A DNA stretch of 64,000 bases, taken from contig CATABD010000001.1 in assembly GCA_949494735.1 (NCBI GenBank), positions 41,533 to 105,532 on the forward strand, written 5' to 3'. Source of the stretch: an uncultured Oscillospiraceae bacterium. Its GTDB lineage: Bacteria; Bacillota; Clostridia; Oscillospirales; Oscillospiraceae. Under the pieces are notes generated by a model, which was not told the origin of the DNA, made no database searches, and worked only from the letters and a program-made list of their open reading frames with translations. This document shows positions 17,082 to 24,993 of this stretch, in pieces. Within the stretch, counting starts at the first letter, position 1; each line of letters starts with the position of its first letter. The translations under genes were made by a program, and so were the position numbers.

Positions 17082-18044
17082 TTATTTTTGTACGAGATGG
17101 ATCGCAAAGCCGGACAGCTCCTGCTTGATGTAAATGGCCTTGGTCTTGCCCTTGGCGTCCGTCACGCGGCTTTCCTCAATGAACTCCACCCCCTGGCGGC
17201 CCAGGTGGTAGACGGCCCGGTCCACGCTGTTGGTGGCGATGGCGATATGTCCGTTGGCCCCCCGGCCGGGCTTCTTCATGCACTCCACCGCCTTGCCCGC
17301 GAAGATGGAGGAATTGCCCGCCTTGTACTCCAGGCCGAACAGGGCGCACAGGGTCTTGGCGGTCTGCCCCGCCTCGGCCTCATTCCCGCAGTTCACGCCG
17401 ATGTGGCCCAGCTGGAAGCCCAGCATGGTCTTGACCGCCTCCTTGCAGATGGCGGTGATCTCGTCCCACTTCCCGGCCTTGATGAGCTCGCTCTTACACA
17501 TCCAGGTGCCGCCCACCGCCGCGATCTGGTCGTAGCCCAGGTAATCGTTGACATTCTTGGCGTTTACGCCGCCGGTGCACATCCACTTGGCGGTCTTGAG
17601 GGCCGCGCCGATGTTCTTCAACATGGACACGCCGCCGTTGGCCTCGGCGGGGAAGAACTTGAGCATCTCGCAGCCCTGATTCATGGCCTGCTGCATCTCC
17701 CCGGCGGTGGCGGTGCCTGGCATCATGATGCCGCCCTTGTCCATGACGTGCCGGGTGACGTTGGGGTCGTAGCCGGGGGCCACAATAAAACTGGCCCCGG
17801 CGGCCATGGCCCGGTCCGCCTGCTCGCAGGTGAGTACCGTGCCCGCCCCCACCAGCATCTCGGGCACCTCCTTGACGATGGCGCGGATGGCGTCCTCGGC
17901 GGCGGCGGTGCGGAAGGTGACCTCGGCGGCGGGCAGGCCACCGTCGGCCAGGGCCCTTGCCAGGGGCACCGCCTGGGCGGCGTCCTCAATGGCGATGACG
18001 GGGATAATGCCGATCTCGTAGACCTTTTGAAGCGTGCTGTTCAT
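17082..18044 (-). CDS. eda: KDPG/KHG aldolase fused to a VOC (glyoxalase-like) domain
   Basis: 320 residues from ATG 18044, with GGAGGG seven bases upstream. Residues 1-205 are a class I KDPG aldolase: EVTFRT with Glu41, GAGTV at 67-71, MLKFFPAE with Schiff-base Lys129, and TGGV at 157-160. It cleaves KDPG to pyruvate and glyceraldehyde-3-phosphate. Residues 211-318 form a separate VOC-type domain: LGHIGVNC opens it, GHIAIATNSVDRAVYHLGRQ lies in the middle and GFAIHLVQK ends it. Stand-alone Eda is about 210 residues, so the addition is real. The VOC role is unknown; substrate trapping or regulation are guesses. First gene of the minus hexuronate operon. Confidence 0.92.
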   Translation of the reverse strand: MNSTLQKVYEIGIIPVIAIEDAAQAVPLARALADGGLPAAEVTFRTAAAEDAIRAIVKEVPEMLVGAGTVLTCEQADRAMAAGASFIVAPGYDPNVTRHVMDKGGIMMPGTATAGEMQQAMNQGCEMLKFFPAEANGGVSMLKNIGAALKTAKWMCTGGVNAKNVNDYLGYDQIAAVGGTWMCKSELIKAGKWDEITAICKEAVKTMLGFQLGHIGVNCGNEAEAGQTAKTLCALFGLEYKAGNSSIFAGKAVECMKKPGRGANGHIAIATNSVDRAVYHLGRQGVEFIEESRVTDAKGKTKAIYIKQELSGFAIHLVQK

Positions 18045-18131
18045 ATCTGCATCCCTCCATAAAATAATGTACTGGGTTGTTTTGGACGGGCTCACGCGGG
18101 GCAATCCGCTGGTGGAGGCCTTCTATCCCCT

Positions 18132-18159
18132 ATTATACATCTTGTATACTAGAATGCAA
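18132..18159 (-). promoter_or_regulatory. Promoter of the eda-kdgK-uxaC-uxaB-uxaA operon with a palindromic operator in its spacer
   Basis: On the minus strand, TTGCAT (18154-18159), a 16-base spacer and TATAAT (18132-18137). The spacer holds the near-palindrome CTTGTATACTAG (18141-18152, plus strand). Its GTATAC core resembles operators of FadR-type GntR regulators such as UxuR/ExuR. A repressor bound here would block RNA polymerase. The GntR/FCD gene at 23857 is the obvious candidate. The remainder of 18045-18226 holds nothing else I can support. Confidence 0.65.
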
Positions 18160-18226
18160 TTAGAGGAACCACCCAAATTGCCCCTTCTTTTTTGTGCAAT
18201 ATCGCCATTCTCCTCTGGGAAGCCCC

Positions 18227-18748
18227 TCAGCCCCGGGTCTTCCCGGGCAGGTGGGCGGTGAGGAACGTCCAAATCCGTTCGCCCTGCTCCTCGTCCCGCG
18301 GGGGAAGCAGATAGGCCCGCCGTTCATCCACGTAGACGCACAGGCACCGCCTGAGCCGCCAGGCCCCCGCCACCTGCTCCCAGGGACAGCGCTCCTCCTT
18401 CTCCCCCTGGCGGGCGCTCAGCCCCCCCTCGTCCAGCCGGATATGGTAGGCCACCGGGCTCCCCGCCGCCTTCAGCGCCTTTTCCCTGCGGCGCACCGAC
18501 AGATAAAAGGACAGCACATAGGCCGCCGGGAGCCCCAGCCCCACCACCAGCAGCACCGTGCCGATGAGCGCCGCCTGCTCCCTGCTTCCCCGCAGGGCAA
18601 AGCACACGGCGGCAAATCCCCCCATAATGAGGGCAAACAGCACCGGCCCCTTCCAGCGCTTCTGGCGGCGGAAGGTGTCGAAAAAGGCGAACTCCCGGAA
18701 CACCTCGGGGGTGACCCTGGCCTCCAGGGCCAGCGGCTCTGACTTCAT
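18227..18748 (-). CDS. YcxB-like membrane protein
   Basis: 173 residues. A short soluble amino end is followed by two hydrophobic helices (about 36-52 and 60-83) and a basic loop, then a beta-rich cytoplasmic domain with YHIRLDEGGLSARQGEKEER and a Trp-rich strand (PWEQVAGAWRLRRCLCVYVD). This is the layout of YcxB-like proteins, whose function is unknown to me. It ends about 70 bases before the -35 box of the hexuronate operon and diverges from dctP. No functional link to uronate metabolism is evident. Purine-rich GGGAGGAGGGG precedes ATG 18748. Confidence 0.6.
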   Translation of the reverse strand: MKSEPLALEARVTPEVFREFAFFDTFRRQKRWKGPVLFALIMGGFAAVCFALRGSREQAALIGTVLLVVGLGLPAAYVLSFYLSVRRREKALKAAGSPVAYHIRLDEGGLSARQGEKEERCPWEQVAGAWRLRRCLCVYVDERRAYLLPPRDEEQGERIWTFLTAHLPGKTRG

Positions 18749-18891
18749 AACGCGCCCCTCCTCCCGTTCAAACGGCCCCGCGTGCCTGTCTGCCGGCGCC
18801 CTTTCTTACATCTTTACCATTTAGCTGAGCTTTTTGCAAGATGCTCCTGCTATTTTTGACGTTGTGCACAAAAAGAGGGTCGCTTTTTTTA

Positions 18892-18932
18892 CTAGTACAC
18901 TAGTGGACAAAACCCATTCTTTGTGGTACAGT
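18892..18932 (+). promoter_or_regulatory. Operator and promoter of the dctPQM-uxuB operon
   Basis: CTAGTACACTAG (18892-18903) matches the pattern CTnGTAyACnAG seen in the eda promoter. It directly abuts a -35 box TGGACA (18904-18909), followed by a 17-base spacer and TACAGT (18927-18932). The predicted leader is about 50 bases to dctP at 18990. The site suggests shared control with the divergent hexuronate operon. Confidence 0.6.
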
Positions 18933-18989
18933 GGGTGTCGGAAGGCGAAACCCCTAAGATGCCACAATGATTTTAAGGAGGATTTCAAA

Positions 18990-20063
18990 ATGAAGATGAA
19001 GAAGCTCTTGTCTGCCGTTCTGGCTGCGCTCATGATCATGAGCCTGGCCGCCTGCGGCGGCCAGCCCGGCGGTGAGGCCAGCAAGGCCCCCGGGAACAAC
19101 AATGAACCCGCCAGCATGGACGATGTGGCTAACGATCCCAAGGTGACCCTGGTGTACGCCGAGGTCAACCCCCTGGACACCATTGTGGGCCAGACCGCAT
19201 CTGAGTTCAAGCGTCTGGTGGAGGAGAAGTCCGGCGGCTCCATCACCATCGACGTGCGCGCCAGCGGCGTGCTGGGCTCTGAGAACGACGTGCTGGACGC
19301 CATCATCGGCGGCGACGACTCCATCGACATGAGCCGTATCTCCGCCTTCGCCCTGACCAGCTACGGCGCCGAGAAGTCCGTGCTGCTCTCCCTCCCCTTC
19401 GCTTTTGAGAGCCGCGACCACTGGTGGGCCTTCGCCAACAGCGAGCTGGCCGCCGAGTTCCTCAACGAGCCCCAGGAGATCGGCCTGCCCCTGCGGGGCA
19501 TTTTCTACGGCGAGGAGGGCTTCCGCCACTTCTTCGCCAACAAGCCCGTCAGCTCCATTGAGGATCTGAAGGGCATGAAGATCCGTGTGTCCAACGACCC
19601 CATCATGAACGGCATGGTGGAGAGCCTGGGTGCCTCCCCCACGGTGGTGTCCTTCGGTGAACTCTACTCCGCCCTGAATACCGGCGTGTGCGACGCCGCC
19701 GAGCAGCCCATCGCCAACTACAAGTCCAACGCCTTCCCCGAGGTGGCCAATAACCTGATCCTGGACGGCCACACCCTGGGCGCCATCCAGTGCGTCATCA
19801 CCGACACCGCCTGGGCCAAGCTCACCCCCGCCCAGCAGGCCGTCATCATGGAGGCCGGCAAGGAGGTCCAGAAGTTCAACCAGGAGCTGTCCCAGTCCGC
19901 TGAGGACGAGGTCCTCCAGCAGCTGCGGGACGAAGGCTGCAACGTGGTGGATGTTACCGACAAGGGCCCCTGGCAGGAGGCCTGCTCCAGCGCCCCCGCC
20001 ATCAAGGAGGCCATCGACAAGCAGGCCGACCTGTATCAGAAGATTCTGGACATGAAGCCCTGA
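18990..20063 (+). CDS. dctP: TRAP transporter substrate-binding lipoprotein (DctP family)
   Basis: 357 residues from ATG 18990, with AAGGAGG eight bases upstream. A lipoprotein signal peptide ends in LAAC (Cys22), fitting a Gram-positive tethered receptor. The body is DctP-like: TASEFKRLVEEKSGGSITID, VLGSENDVLDAIIGG, and FANKPVSSIEDLKGMKIRVS followed by NDPIMNGMVESLGASP. It captures an organic anion and hands it to the DctQM membrane complex. The uronate genes around it suggest glucuronate, galacturonate or a related sugar acid; several solute receptors of this family are known to bind uronates. First gene of the plus operon. Confidence 0.93.
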   Translation: MKMKKLLSAVLAALMIMSLAACGGQPGGEASKAPGNNNEPASMDDVANDPKVTLVYAEVNPLDTIVGQTASEFKRLVEEKSGGSITIDVRASGVLGSENDVLDAIIGGDDSIDMSRISAFALTSYGAEKSVLLSLPFAFESRDHWWAFANSELAAEFLNEPQEIGLPLRGIFYGEEGFRHFFANKPVSSIEDLKGMKIRVSNDPIMNGMVESLGASPTVVSFGELYSALNTGVCDAAEQPIANYKSNAFPEVANNLILDGHTLGAIQCVITDTAWAKLTPAQQAVIMEAGKEVQKFNQELSQSAEDEVLQQLRDEGCNVVDVTDKGPWQEACSSAPAIKEAIDKQADLYQKILDMKP

Positions 20064-20092
20064 GGCAGCTTGTAGCGCACACCGTCCAATCA

Positions 20093-20127
20093 AAGCGGGG
20101 ACGCGGGTTAGTCCCGCGTCCCCGCTT
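20093..20127 (+). terminator. Strong intercistronic hairpin between dctP and dctQ
   Basis: Fifteen-base perfect stem (20093-20107 with 20113-20127) and five-base loop, followed by GTTATAT. It is likely a partial terminator or 3'-end stabiliser that makes more binding protein than membrane subunits. Confidence 0.65.
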
Positions 20128-20151
20128 GTTATATGAGAGGGAGGGAACCCC

Positions 20152-20724
20152 ATGCCAAAAATTTTCACGACCCTGGATAAAATCCGCCCCGCTTACGACA
20201 TGACCTACCAAATCGTCATGCTCCTGTGCAAGCTGTTGCTGATCGCGGACATCCTCATCACCTCCTATGCGGTGCTGGGCCGTTACTGCCAGCAGCTGGC
20301 CAACGACTACCCCGACATACTCAGCTGGCTGGCCGTGGTCAAGGACCCTGCCTGGACCGAGCAGATCGTGCTGACGTGCATGTCCTACATGGCGGTGCTG
20401 TCCGCCGCCCTGGCTATCCGCACCGGGGCCCACATCCGTATGACCGCCTTTGACACCATACTGCCCAAGACTGTGGTGAAGGTGTCCAATATCATCGCCG
20501 ACATCGGTGTGATGGCGCTGGCCGTCATTATGCTGGTAGTGGGCTGGGAATACGCCAGCACCCTGGGCAGCAAGGGCTTTTACGAGTCCATCCCCTGGCT
20601 GAGCCGGTTCTGGATGTACTTCCCCGTCCCCCTGGCGGGCATCGCCATGATCGTGTTTGAGCTGGAAGCGCTCTACGAGCACATCAAAGCGTTCTTTATC
20701 AAAGAAGAGGAGGCGACGGCGTAA
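20152..20724 (+). CDS. dctQ: TRAP transporter small membrane subunit DctQ
   Basis: 190 residues with four predicted hydrophobic helices, the DctQ pattern. A conserved stretch is SAALAIRTGAHIRMTAFDTI near residues 83-102. DctQ pairs with DctM and is needed for transport. It is preceded by GGGAGGG close to ATG 20152. Its TAA overlaps the dctM ATG by one base, so translation is coupled. Confidence 0.92.
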   Translation: MPKIFTTLDKIRPAYDMTYQIVMLLCKLLLIADILITSYAVLGRYCQQLANDYPDILSWLAVVKDPAWTEQIVLTCMSYMAVLSAALAIRTGAHIRMTAFDTILPKTVVKVSNIIADIGVMALAVIMLVVGWEYASTLGSKGFYESIPWLSRFWMYFPVPLAGIAMIVFELEALYEHIKAFFIKEEEATA

Positions 20725-22064
20725 TGGACCCCAATACACTTGCTATCATCGTCCTGCTGGGCAGCTTCGCCCTTATGATCTTCCTGCGCTTCCCAATCGC
20801 CTACGCTGTGGGCCTGTCCTCCGTGCTGTGCCTGCTCACCATGGGCAACAGCTTGAACGCCATCTGCCGCCTGATGGTGAAGGGCATCTCCTCCTTCCCC
20901 CTGATGGCGGTGCCCTTCTTCATCACCATGGGCGTGCTCATGGGCAAGGGCGGCATCTCGGATAAGCTCATCGCCCTGGCCAACGCCTGCGTAGGCTGGA
21001 TGCGGGGCGGCCTGGCCATGGTAAACATCGTGGCCTCCTACTTCTTCGGCGGTATCTCCGGCTCCGCCGCGGCGGACACCGCCTCCATCGGCTCCATCAT
21101 GATCCCCATGATGGTGGACCAGGGGTACGATGCTGACTTCTCCACCGCCGTCACCATCACCTCCTCCTGCGAGGGGCTGCTGGTGCCCCCCAGCCACAAC
21201 ATGGTCATCTACGCCACCACCGCGGGCGGCATCTCGGTGGGCTCCCTCTTCCTGGCGGGCTACCTGCCCGGGGCCCTGCTGGCCGGTTCCCTGATGGTGG
21301 GCTCCTACATCATCTCCGTCAAGCGCAACTACCCCAAGGGCGAGCCCTTCCACATCATCAACTTCCTCAAGCAGCTGTGGATCTCTATCTGGGCGCTGCT
21401 GGCCATTATCATCGTGGTGGTCGGCGTGGTGGGCGGCGCGTTTACCGCCACCGAGTCCGCTGCCATCGCCGTCATCTACTCCCTGATCGTGTCCGTGTTC
21501 GTGTACAAGGGCGTGAACTGGAAGGGCGTGTGGAAGGCGCTGGACGAGTGCGTCAACACCCTGGCCATCGTGATGATCCTCATCGCCACCTCCGCGGTGT
21601 TCGGCGACTGCCTCACCAAGCTGCACGTGCCCGACCTGGCCGCCCAGGCCATTGTGGGCATCACCGACAACAAGATCATCCTCATCCTGCTGCTCAATGT
21701 GATCCTGCTGGTGCTGGGCATGATTATGGACATGGCCCCCATCATCCTCATTGCCACCCCCATCCTGCTGCCGGTGGCCACCCAGTACTGCGAGCTGGAT
21801 CCCATCCAGTTTGGCATCATGGTGGTGCTCAACTGCGGCATCGGCCTGCTGACCCCGCCTGTGGGCGCGGTGCTGTTTATCGGCTCCGCCGTGGCCAAGC
21901 GGCCCATGGAAAAGGTGGTCAAGGCCACCCTTCCCTTCTACCTGTGCATGGTTATCACCCTGCTGCTGGTGTCCTACTGGCAGGACGTGTCCCTCATCAT
22001 CCCCAAAATTTTTGACGACTATAAGCCTGTTGTGGCTGGTTTGGCAAGCATTTTGCTCAGATAA
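20724..22064 (+). CDS. dctM: TRAP transporter large permease DctM
   Basis: 446 residues, about 12 hydrophobic helices. Typical family segments are visible: SSFPLMAVPFFITMGVLMGK, SYFFGGISGSAAADTASIGS followed by IMIPMM, ITSSCEGLLVPPSHNMVIYA, and GIMVVLNCGIGLLTPPVGAV. DctM forms the ion-coupled translocation channel of the TRAP system. The length is standard (about 425-445). It is followed by a GC-rich hairpin and then uxuB. Confidence 0.95.
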   Translation: MDPNTLAIIVLLGSFALMIFLRFPIAYAVGLSSVLCLLTMGNSLNAICRLMVKGISSFPLMAVPFFITMGVLMGKGGISDKLIALANACVGWMRGGLAMVNIVASYFFGGISGSAAADTASIGSIMIPMMVDQGYDADFSTAVTITSSCEGLLVPPSHNMVIYATTAGGISVGSLFLAGYLPGALLAGSLMVGSYIISVKRNYPKGEPFHIINFLKQLWISIWALLAIIIVVVGVVGGAFTATESAAIAVIYSLIVSVFVYKGVNWKGVWKALDECVNTLAIVMILIATSAVFGDCLTKLHVPDLAAQAIVGITDNKIILILLLNVILLVLGMIMDMAPIILIATPILLPVATQYCELDPIQFGIMVVLNCGIGLLTPPVGAVLFIGSAVAKRPMEKVVKATLPFYLCMVITLLLVSYWQDVSLIIPKIFDDYKPVVAGLASILLR

Positions 22065-22074
22065 CATCAAACAG

Positions 22075-22111
22075 CAGGGCGCGCCGCCGTTTTACGGTCT
22101 GGCGCGCCCTG
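22075..22111 (+). terminator. Intercistronic hairpin between dctM and uxuB
   Basis: Eleven-base perfect stem CAGGGCGCGCC / GGCGCGCCCTG (22075-22085 with 22101-22111). No T-run follows, so it is more likely an mRNA processing or stability element than a full terminator. Confidence 0.5.
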
Positions 22112-22137
22112 TCCTGAAAACCAGGAGGGAGCAGACC

Positions 22138-23757
22138 ATGAAATTGTGTCATCAGGGCATCCAAAACCGGGCTGCCTGGGAGCAGGCGGGAATCAGGCTG
22201 CCTGCGTTCGACTGGAAGGCCATGCGCACCGAAACGGATCGTAACCCTGTTTGGGTCCACTTCGGCGCGGGCAACATCTTCCGGGGCTTTATCGCCAAAC
22301 TCCAGCAGGACCTGCTGGAGCAGGGGCTGGTAAACAGCGGCATCACCGCCGCCGATACTTTTGACTACGGCATTATCGACCAAATTTATACCCCCTTCGA
22401 CAGCATGACCCTGATGGTATCCCTGCTGCCCGATGGCTCCATGGATAAGGAGGTCATCGCCTCCGTGGCCCAAGGGCTGCGGGCCGGATCGGCGTATCCC
22501 GGGGACATGGAGCGGCTGAAGGAGATCTTCCGCAGCCCGTCCCTCCAGATGGTGAGCTACACCATCACCGAAAAGGGCTATGCCCTCACCAACATTCATG
22601 GGGAGTATTTTCCCTTTGTCCAGGCCGACTTTGAGAAGGGCCCTGGGAGCTGTTCCCACGCCATGAGCATGACCACCGCCCTGTTGTGGGAGCGCTTCCG
22701 GGCGGGCGGCGCGCCCATCGCCGTGGTGAGCATGGATAACTGCTCCCACAACGGGGAGAAGCTGCGCACCGGCGTCATGGCTGTGGTGGAACAGTGGCTG
22801 GACCGGGGCCATGTCACCCCCGAGTTCGCCGTTTGGGTGGCAAACGAGAACAAGGTATCCTTCCCCTGGTCCATGATCGACAAGATTACCCCCCGCCCTG
22901 CCAAGGTGGTAGAGGAGGCGCTGGCGGGGCTGGGCGTGGAGGATATGGCCCCCATCGTCACCGAAAAGGGCACCTTCATCGCCCCCTTCGTCAACGCTGA
23001 GCGGCCCCAATACCTGGTGGTGGAAGACCGCTTCCCCAACGGCAGGCCGCCCCTGGAAAAGGCGGGCGTCTATATGACCGACCGGGACACGGTGAACAAG
23101 ACGGAAAAGATGAAGGTGACCACCTGTCTCAACCCGCTGCACACCGCCCTGGCGGTGTACGGATGCCTGCTGGGGTATGAATCCATCGCCGCCGAGATGA
23201 AGGACCCCCAGCTCAAGGCGCTGGTGGAGAAAATCGGCTACGGCGAGGGCATCCCCGTGGTTGTAGACCCAAAAATCCTCAGCCCCATGGACTTCATCCA
23301 CGAGGTCATCGACCAGCGGCTCCCCAACCCCTTCATCCCGGACGTGCCCCAGCGCATCGCCACCGACACCAGCCAGAAGGTGCCCATCCGCTTCGGCGAG
23401 ACCATCAAGAGCTACGCCGCCCGGCCCGACCTGGACGTGACCGGCCTGACCTATATCCCCCTGGCCATCGCCGGGTGGCTGCGCTACCTGCTGGCGGTGG
23501 ACGATGAGGGCAAGCCCATGGAGTGCAGCAGCGACCCCATGCTGGATACGCTCCAGGCCCAGCTTTCCGGCGTGAAGCTGGGCGACCCTGACAGCGCGTC
23601 CGACGAGGCGCTCTCGCCCATCCTGTCCAACACCGCCCTCTTCGCTGAAAACCTGTGCCGGGCCGGCCTTGCGGGCAAGATCGGCGGAATGCTGCGGGAA
23701 ATGCTGGCGGGTCCCGGCGCCGTCCGGGCCACGCTGGAAAAATACCTGGGCTGCTGA
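22138..23757 (+). CDS. uxuB: Fructuronate reductase (mannonate oxidoreductase) UxuB
   Basis: 539 residues from ATG 22138, supported by AGGAGGG nearby; the frame is open upstream into dctM. Member of the mannitol dehydrogenase family: VWVHFGAGNIFRGFIAKLQQ near residues 37-56 is the nucleotide-binding opening and KVTTCLNPLHTALAVYGCLL the catalytic region (Lys...Asn...His). It reduces D-fructuronate to D-mannonate. It is longer than the paralogue UxaB and divergent from it. The next step would need mannonate dehydratase (UxuA), not found in the window. Confidence 0.88.
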   Translation: MKLCHQGIQNRAAWEQAGIRLPAFDWKAMRTETDRNPVWVHFGAGNIFRGFIAKLQQDLLEQGLVNSGITAADTFDYGIIDQIYTPFDSMTLMVSLLPDGSMDKEVIASVAQGLRAGSAYPGDMERLKEIFRSPSLQMVSYTITEKGYALTNIHGEYFPFVQADFEKGPGSCSHAMSMTTALLWERFRAGGAPIAVVSMDNCSHNGEKLRTGVMAVVEQWLDRGHVTPEFAVWVANENKVSFPWSMIDKITPRPAKVVEEALAGLGVEDMAPIVTEKGTFIAPFVNAERPQYLVVEDRFPNGRPPLEKAGVYMTDRDTVNKTEKMKVTTCLNPLHTALAVYGCLLGYESIAAEMKDPQLKALVEKIGYGEGIPVVVDPKILSPMDFIHEVIDQRLPNPFIPDVPQRIATDTSQKVPIRFGETIKSYAARPDLDVTGLTYIPLAIAGWLRYLLAVDDEGKPMECSSDPMLDTLQAQLSGVKLGDPDSASDEALSPILSNTALFAENLCRAGLAGKIGGMLREMLAGPGAVRATLEKYLGC

Positions 23758-23780
23758 AACGGCCCGCCCTGCCACAGAAT

Positions 23781-23801
23781 TTGTATCCTCCGGTATACAA
23801 G
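23781..23801 (+). promoter_or_regulatory. Candidate operator upstream of the GntR gene
   Basis: TTGTAT (23781-23786) and ATACAA (23795-23800) form an inverted repeat. Within it CCGGTATACAAG (23790-23801) resembles the palindromes at 18141-18152 and 18892-18903. It lies 56 bases before the regulator start and suggests autoregulation. Confidence 0.5.
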
Positions 23802-23856
23802 TCTCGGCGCCTGGGCAAATATTCTGGATACTGGAGATGCAATGGAGGCGAGCCCA

Positions 23857-24531
23857 ATGAAATTACTGGAGCGGCTTCCCCGGGAGTCCGGCGGAGACTA
23901 CGCCCTGCGTACCATCAAGGAAAACATCATCAATCTGGAGCTTCCCCCCGGCAGCCAGATCAGCGAGAACGAGCTGGCCGCCGAGATGGGCCTGTCCCGC
24001 ACCCCCGTGCGGGAGGCCCTCATCGAACTGTCCAAGGTGAAAATCGTGGACATACAGCCCCAGAAAAAGAGCACCATCCCCCTCATCGACTACGACATGG
24101 TGGACGAGTCCCGCTTTATGCGCAGCCTTCTGGAGTGCGCCGTGGTGGAACTGGACTGCGAAATGGCCACCTCCCTGGATCTGGAGCGGCTGAACCAGAA
24201 TATCCGCCTCCAGGACCTTTACCAGGACAATTTCTATTCCGGCCAGCTTTTGGAGTTGGACAACCAATTCCACGGCATCCTGTTTGAGATCGCCAAAAAG
24301 CCCCAGATTTACGCGCTGATGCAGAATATCTCCATCCACTTTGACCGGGTGCGCAGCATGGCCCTGTCCTCGGTCAAAAACCTGAAGATCATCCAGGACC
24401 ACAAGCAGATCACCGCCGCCATCGCCCGCCGGGACCCCAAATCCGCCCGCATTTTGATGGAGGAGCACCTCAACCGCTACAAGATCGACGCGGCCGCCAT
24501 CCGGGCCGCCTATCCCCAGTACTTCAAATAA
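23857..24531 (+). CDS. GntR-family transcriptional regulator (FadR/FCD subfamily)
   Basis: 224 residues from ATG 23857, chosen because GGAGG ends eight bases upstream; an ATG at 23842 lacks such a site. Residues 15-75 form the GntR winged helix (ALRTIKENIINLELPPGSQI, then ENELAAEMGLSRTPVREALI). The remainder is an all-helical FCD effector domain with an FHGILFEIAKKPQIYALMQN segment. FCD regulators bind small organic acids, often uronates or their products. Its position in the hexuronate cluster and the GTATAC-type sites in three upstream regions suggest it represses the cluster until a uronate intermediate appears. Confidence 0.9.
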   Translation: MKLLERLPRESGGDYALRTIKENIINLELPPGSQISENELAAEMGLSRTPVREALIELSKVKIVDIQPQKKSTIPLIDYDMVDESRFMRSLLECAVVELDCEMATSLDLERLNQNIRLQDLYQDNFYSGQLLELDNQFHGILFEIAKKPQIYALMQNISIHFDRVRSMALSSVKNLKIIQDHKQITAAIARRDPKSARILMEEHLNRYKIDAAAIRAAYPQYFK

Positions 24532-24552
24532 CCGCCGTGAGGAGGTCAACCT

Positions 24553-24903
24553 ATGTTCACCAAGCAGGACCAACGCTGGGTTTTTCACAAGGACACCCTG
24601 GCCCAGGACGCCGGCCCGGGCGTCACCCGCCGGGTGCTGGCCTTTAACAGCCAGCTCATGTGCGTGGAAAACCGCTTCGAGCAGGGCGCCGTGGGCCCCG
24701 CCCACAGCCACCCCCACACCCAGATCACCTATGTGGCCAGCGGCCGCTTCTCCTTCACCATCGGCGGGGAGACCCACGAGGTCGGCCCCGGGGACACCCT
24801 GCTGAAAACCGACGGCGTGATCCACGGCTGCGCCTGCCTGGAGGCGGGCGTACTGTTGGACATCTTCAACCCCATGCGGGAGGATTTCCTCCCCCAGGAG
24901 TAA
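24553..24903 (+). CDS. kdgF: Cupin protein, probably KdgF-like
   Basis: 116 residues, a single cupin barrel. Metal ligands are seen in AHSHPHTQITY (His51, His53, His55, Gln57) and His91. Length and motif resemble KdgF, which promotes linearisation of unsaturated uronates released from pectin or alginate, feeding the KDG pathway. Such a role would fit downstream of the uronate regulator and upstream of KdgK and Eda. Small cupins are numerous and hard to tell apart by eye, so the symbol is a best inference. AGGAGG is seven bases before ATG 24553. Last gene of the plus operon. Confidence 0.65.
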   Translation: MFTKQDQRWVFHKDTLAQDAGPGVTRRVLAFNSQLMCVENRFEQGAVGPAHSHPHTQITYVASGRFSFTIGGETHEVGPGDTLLKTDGVIHGCACLEAGVLLDIFNPMREDFLPQE

Positions 24904-24918
24904 CAAACAAGCCCGCGT

Positions 24919-24960
24919 AAGCAAGAGACAGGAGGCCGCCCGGCCTCCTGTCTCTTGCTT
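24919..24960. terminator. Bidirectional terminator between convergent operons
   Basis: Nineteen-base perfect stem (24919-24937 with 24942-24960) and tetraloop GCCC. It separates the plus uronate operon from the converging minus sugar-sensor genes. T-richness is limited (GCTTATAT on the plus side). Confidence 0.8.
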
Positions 24961-24993
24961 ATATGGACTTGGGCCCCGGTACGCGCCGCCCGC

